Part shown: in pieces, positions 60,299 to 64,000 of the stretch
Layout of the letters: each line of letters starts with the position of its first letter
Numbering within the stretch: position 1 is the stretch's first letter
NCBI RefSeq assembly: GCF_000227665.2
Contig: NZ_CP007030.1
Location: 1,426,001-1,490,000 of the forward strand
Direction: 5' to 3'
Length of the DNA: 64,000 nucleotides
DNA from: Thiomicrospira aerophila AL3
GTDB taxonomy: Bacteria > Pseudomonadota > Gammaproteobacteria > Thiomicrospirales > Thiomicrospiraceae
Program-made: the position numbers and the translations under genes
Notes under the pieces: generated by a model
Seen by the model: the letters and a program-made list of their open reading frames with translations, nothing else
The model's database searches: none
Told to the model about the DNA's origin: nothing

Positions 60299-62896
60299 CT
60301 ACAAGCGCTCTTGCAGCCAACCACTGACCGACAATAATGCGGCGGGTAAACCCGCTGGGTCTTTACCCCCAGCTTGGGCCATATCGGGACGACCGCCGCC
60401 CTTACCCCCCACCTGTTGAGCGACAAAGTTCACCAATTCGCCCGCTTTAAACCGGTTGGTTTCCGCCTTACTCACACCAGCCACCAAATTCACCTTATCA
60501 CCCTGTACCGAGGCCAATAGAATCACTGCAGGCGCTAGTTTATCTTTTAGGCGATCTAGGTTCTCACGCAATAGGTTCATATCCGCACCGGGCAATTCGG
60601 CCGCCAATAAGTTTACGCCACCCAGCTGCTGAACCTGCCCAGCGAGTTGGTCGCCTTGTGAAGCCGCCATCTCGGCTTGCATCTGCTGACACTGCTTTTC
60701 AAGCTCTTTGGTTTGGGTCACCAGGCCTGCTACCTTATCAAGCAAATGGGCTTTATCCGCTTTCACCAACTCTGCTGCTTGGAGTAACGTCGCTTCTTGT
60801 TGATAAAGCACCTCCCAAGCACCATGACCGGTAATCGCTTCAATACGGCGCACACCAGAGGCCACCCCGCCCTCAGACAAAATCTTAAACGGCCCTATTT
60901 GTCCCGTGGAATGCACATGCGTACCGCCACATAGCTCAATGGAGAACTCGCCCATATCAACCACGCGCACGACATCGCCATACTTTTCACCGAATAAGGC
61001 CATGGCGCCCATTTGTTTCGCCGCATCGATATCCATATGCTGAATACCCACCGGGTGATTGAGCATGATATTCTCATTGACTAAACGTTCAATTTTTTGC
61101 AACTGCTCGGCGGGAATCGGTTCAAAATGACTAAAGTCAAAACGTAAACGATTTGGCGCGACCAATGAGCCTTTTTGCCCGACATGATCACCCAAGATTT
61201 GACGCAGTGCCGCATGCAATAAATGCGTCGCAGAATGGTTGCGCTCAGAATCACGACGCGCGACCACATCAATATGGGCCTCAACGTGTTGATCTAGTGC
61301 AATATGACCCGCTGTCATCTTGCCGAAGTGCAAGAAGGTATTGCCTTGTTTTTTGACATCATCGACATGGAAGCTGGCCATATGCGTGCCAATAAAGCCC
61401 ACGTCGCCAACTTGGCCACCCGACTCGGCATAAAAGGGCGTCTTATCTAACACCACCAGGCCTGCTTGACCTTCATCAAGCTGATTCACCGCTTGGCCAT
61501 CAACAAACAAGCCCACGACCTTGGCATGCGCCTGATCATTGGAATAACCAACAAATTCAGTCACCGCTTGGCAATCAATTCGCACAGTTTGGTTGCCGCC
61601 AAAACTATTGGCAGCGCGAGCGCGCTCGCGCTGTGCTTGCATAGCTTGCTCAAACCCTGCTTCATCAAGGGTTAAACCGCGCTCACGGGCAATATCAGCG
61701 GTCAAATCAACGGGGAACCCATAGGTATCATAGAGTTTAAAAATCGTTTCACCATCAATTTGCGTGGCCCCAGCTAGGCCAGCAATAGCTTGCTCTAAAT
61801 GCGCCATCCCATTTTCAAGCGTTTCCGCAAAACGTTCTTCTTCTAACTTCAGTGCACGCGTCACCTCTGCGGCCTTGGCCGCAAGCTCTGGATAAGCCTC
61901 ACCCATTTCGGCTACTAGCGGCGCAACGAGCTGATGGAAAAACGGTTGTGTTTGACCAAGCTTATAGCCGTGACGGATTGCTCGGCGGATAATGCGTCGC
62001 AACACATAGCCACGTCCTTCATTTGAAGGCAAAACACCATCGGCAATAATGAACGCACAAGATCGAATATGGTCGGCGATGACACGCAACGAGCTCAATG
62101 AAGTATCGGATTGACCGGTTAATTGGGCGGCAGCGTTAACTAGGGTTTTGAACAGATCAATATCATAATTGTTATGAACACCCTGCAAGACCGCTGCTAA
62201 ACGCTCCAAGCCCATACCGGTATCGACTGAAGGCTTAGGCAGTGGTGTTAGCGTACCATCGGCTGAACGATCAAACTGCATGAACACTAGGTTCCAAATT
62301 TCAATATAGCGATCGCCATCTTCATCTGGCGTACCAGGTGGGCCACCCGGAATACTCGGGCCATGATCGTAGAATATTTCACTACAAGGACCACAAGGAC
62401 CGGTATCACCCATTGACCAGAAATTGTCTTTTGCGCCACAACGAGAAAAACGCGCTGAACTGACCCCTAATTCCTTAAGCCAAATATCTGCCGCTTCGTC
62501 GTCTTCCTCAAACACCGTTACCCAAAGTTTTTCGGCGGGCAGACCCAAACGCTCAGTTAAAAATGTCCAAGCAAATTGAATGGCTTCAGGTTTAAAGTAA
62601 TCACCAAAACTAAAGTTACCCAGCATTTCAAAAAAGGTATGGTGACGCGCCGTGTAGCCCACATTTTCTAGATCGTTATGCTTACCACCAGCACGAATAC
62701 AACGCTGAACACTGACTGCCCTGGCATAATCTCGCACCTCTTGCCCCAAGAAAGTTTCTTTAAACTGCACCATGCCCGCATTCGTAAACAACAAGGTTGG
62801 ATCATTACCCGGAATAACTGGGCTTGAGTGCACCGGATGATGGCCTTGTTCGGCAAAGTAATCAATAAACGCTTGTCTAATTTCTGCACTGGTCAT
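60299..62896 (-). CDS. alaS: Alanyl-tRNA synthetase AlaS
   Basis: AlaS charges tRNA-Ala. The 865 residues show the class II core ([23 protein letters not shown] in part; KHNDLENVG), the editing domain with [10 protein letters not shown] and the ELCGGTHV metal site, and a C-Ala domain ending [14 protein letters not shown]. Two CAGGCCTG octamers, both encoding AGLV or AGL, lie in this gene. It follows recX by 39 nt. Confidence 0.98.
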   Translation of the reverse strand: MTSAEIRQAFIDYFAEQGHHPVHSSPVIPGNDPTLLFTNAGMVQFKETFLGQEVRDYARAVSVQRCIRAGGKHNDLENVGYTARHHTFFEMLGNFSFGDYFKPEAIQFAWTFLTERLGLPAEKLWVTVFEEDDEAADIWLKELGVSSARFSRCGAKDNFWSMGDTGPCGPCSEIFYDHGPSIPGGPPGTPDEDGDRYIEIWNLVFMQFDRSADGTLTPLPKPSVDTGMGLERLAAVLQGVHNNYDIDLFKTLVNAAAQLTGQSDTSLSSLRVIADHIRSCAFIIADGVLPSNEGRGYVLRRIIRRAIRHGYKLGQTQPFFHQLVAPLVAEMGEAYPELAAKAAEVTRALKLEEERFAETLENGMAHLEQAIAGLAGATQIDGETIFKLYDTYGFPVDLTADIARERGLTLDEAGFEQAMQAQRERARAANSFGGNQTVRIDCQAVTEFVGYSNDQAHAKVVGLFVDGQAVNQLDEGQAGLVVLDKTPFYAESGGQVGDVGFIGTHMASFHVDDVKKQGNTFLHFGKMTAGHIALDQHVEAHIDVVARRDSERNHSATHLLHAALRQILGDHVGQKGSLVAPNRLRFDFSHFEPIPAEQLQKIERLVNENIMLNHPVGIQHMDIDAAKQMGAMALFGEKYGDVVRVVDMGEFSIELCGGTHVHSTGQIGPFKILSEGGVASGVRRIEAITGHGAWEVLYQQEATLLQAAELVKADKAHLLDKVAGLVTQTKELEKQCQQMQAEMAASQGDQLAGQVQQLGGVNLLAAELPGADMNLLRENLDRLKDKLAPAVILLASVQGDKVNLVAGVSKAETNRFKAGELVNFVAQQVGGKGGGRPDMAQAGGKDPAGLPAALLSVSGWLQERL

Positions 62897-62935
62897 GTTT
62901 AAAAAAACCTAATTGTTTCAAAATAAAAATACAGG

Positions 62936-63439
62936 TTATTCGGCATCAAACGCCTGATAACACTGGGACACCGAGAAGCCTCGGCTTTGTAAAAATCGTA
63001 ACCGCCGCGCAAACTCTTTGCGCTCGGCAGGTCGGCGCGTATCACCGAACTTTTTTGCTAAGGCTTGTTTTGCCAACGACTGCGATTGCACCGCATAATC
63101 GCGCAATGCCTCATCAATCAAATCGATCCGACCACAAGATTGCAAAAGGGCCTGACGACATTTTAATTCGCCCTGCCCTTTTGCTTGCGCCATGCGTAAA
63201 TAACTTTCTACATAACGCTGATCAGATAACCAGTTTTGGGATTCGCAATAGTCTAATGCTTGTGACAGCAAAGTTTCAAGCTGTGCACAGTGAGAAAATT
63301 TTTGTTGCAACTTTTGCGCTAGCTCTTTGCGAGCGTGCTCGCGTCTGGCCAGCAAGCCCTGAGCACGCGCCACAATCTGCTGCAGCCGACAATCGGTTCC
63401 CTGCGCCGGTTGACTAGGTTGCTTAATCGGCCACCTCAT
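62936..63439 (-). CDS. recX: RecX, regulator of RecA
   Basis: RecX binds RecA filaments and modulates recombination. The 167-residue helical protein has [41 protein letters not shown] and [16 protein letters not shown], all typical of RecX three-helix repeats. Its start overlaps the recA 3' end by 17 nt; a later start cannot be excluded. Confidence 0.9.
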   Translation of the reverse strand: MRWPIKQPSQPAQGTDCRLQQIVARAQGLLARREHARKELAQKLQQKFSHCAQLETLLSQALDYCESQNWLSDQRYVESYLRMAQAKGQGELKCRQALLQSCGRIDLIDEALRDYAVQSQSLAKQALAKKFGDTRRPAERKEFARRLRFLQSRGFSVSQCYQAFDAE

Positions 63440-64000
63440 CTAAAGAAAACTCGGCTACGGGACGCGCTGAGGCCGGTTTAGCCAACAAGCGCGCCTTCAG
63501 CTCAGTTTGCAAGCCTTCTGACACGGCCGGATTATCTTTTAAATACTGACGAACATTGTCTTTGCCTTGGCCAATTTTTTCGCCATTATAGCTATACCAT
63601 GAACCGGCTTTATCAATAAGACCCTCTTTAACGCCAAGGTCAATAATTTCGCCTTCACGTGAAATACCTTCACCGTACAAAATATCAAATTCAACTTGCT
63701 TGAATGGCGGGGCGACTTTGTTTTTAACAACCTTAACACGGGTTTCGTTACCGAGAATTTCCTCCCCCTTTTTGATCGCGCCAATACGGCGAATATCCAA
63801 ACGAACCGAGGCATAAAACTTAAGTGCGTTACCACCCGTTGTGGTTTCAGGACTGCCAAACATCACGCCGATTTTCATCCGAATCTGGTTGATAAAAATC
63901 ACCAGCGTATTGGTGCGTTTTATGTTCGCGGTCAATTTACGCAAAGCCTGTGACATTAAACGCGCTTGCAGACCCATATGGGAATCACCCATATCGCCTT
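63423..64000 (-). CDS. recA: RecA recombinase (5' end outside window)
   Basis: RecA forms filaments on single-stranded DNA for recombination and the SOS response. The visible C-terminal part begins near [20 protein letters not shown] and includes [39 protein letters not shown] and [20 protein letters not shown], all near-identical to the family. The N-terminal part with the P-loop lies beyond the right edge. The acidic tail is short. Confidence 0.98.
   Translation of the reverse strand, partial: GDMGDSHMGLQARLMSQALRKLTANIKRTNTLVIFINQIRMKIGVMFGSPETTTGGNALKFYASVRLDIRRIGAIKKGEEILGNETRVKVVKNKVAPPFKQVEFDILYGEGISREGEIIDLGVKEGLIDKAGSWYSYNGEKIGQGKDNVRQYLKDNPAVSEGLQTELKARLLAKPASARPVAEFSLDEVAD

Overview
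The window is chromosomal DNA of a polarly flagellated gammaproteobacterium. Three things point there: the order flhA-flhF-flhG-fliA-cheY-cheZ-cheA, the sigma-54/FlrBC-type regulators and promoters, and the recA-recX-alaS-lysC-tRNA-Ser-tRNA-Arg block. A sulfur-oxidising Thiomicrospira/Hydrogenovibrio-type relative is my guess from general protein character; no search was run. Almost every gene is on the minus strand, so biological order runs from high to low coordinates.

Right end (58.7-64 kb): the housekeeping block recA (partial), recX, alaS, lysC, tRNA-Ser(GCU) and tRNA-Arg(ACG), with recognisable tRNA promoters and terminators. The csrA/rsmA gene that usually sits between lysC (or alaS) and tRNA-Ser is absent.

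50.5-58.5 kb: the outer rod/ring/hook-junction genes flgF-G-H-I-J-K-L, preceded by a perfect -24/-12 (sigma-54) promoter, followed by an MltC-like lytic transglycosylase. FlgJ has only its rod-cap domain, so the transglycosylase is the best local candidate for opening peptidoglycan. flgBCDE are not here.

34.6-50.5 kb: a flagellin-glycosylation island between the flg genes and flagellin. It holds a legionaminic acid route of the GDP-sugar type (legB, legC, legH, legI, legG, ptmE, legF, ptmA) and a Maf-family flagellin glycosyltransferase. A set of tailoring genes accompanies them: two methyltransferases, an ATP-grasp ligase, a HAD phosphatase, a PIG-L deacetylase and a Gfo/Idh oxidoreductase. 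Most neighbours overlap by 4-8 nt. A PDDEXK/DUF1016 nuclease-like gene interrupts the island and is flanked by unusual repeats.

27.2-34.6 kb: filament and regulation genes fliC, two flaG paralogues, fliD, fliS, a fliT-like gene, flrB and flrC. No fleQ/flrA is present. Sigma-28-like promoters precede fliC and fliD.

1.6-27.2 kb: a long basal-body/export/chemotaxis series behind a perfect sigma-54 promoter: fliE-F-G-H-I-J-K, a receptor gene, motA-motB, fliL-M-N-O-P-Q-R, flhB, an IS256-family insertion, flhA-flhF-flhG-fliA and cheY-Z-A-W. The IS landed in the penultimate codon region of flhB with a perfect 8-bp target duplication and supplies flhB's new stop codon.

Left end: queG (plus strand) and a partial tsaE (minus strand), whose start codons overlap divergently.

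A window-wide signal is the palindrome CAGGCCTG, found 17 times by eye in 64 kb where about one is expected. It lies mostly inside genes and often within longer palindromes.
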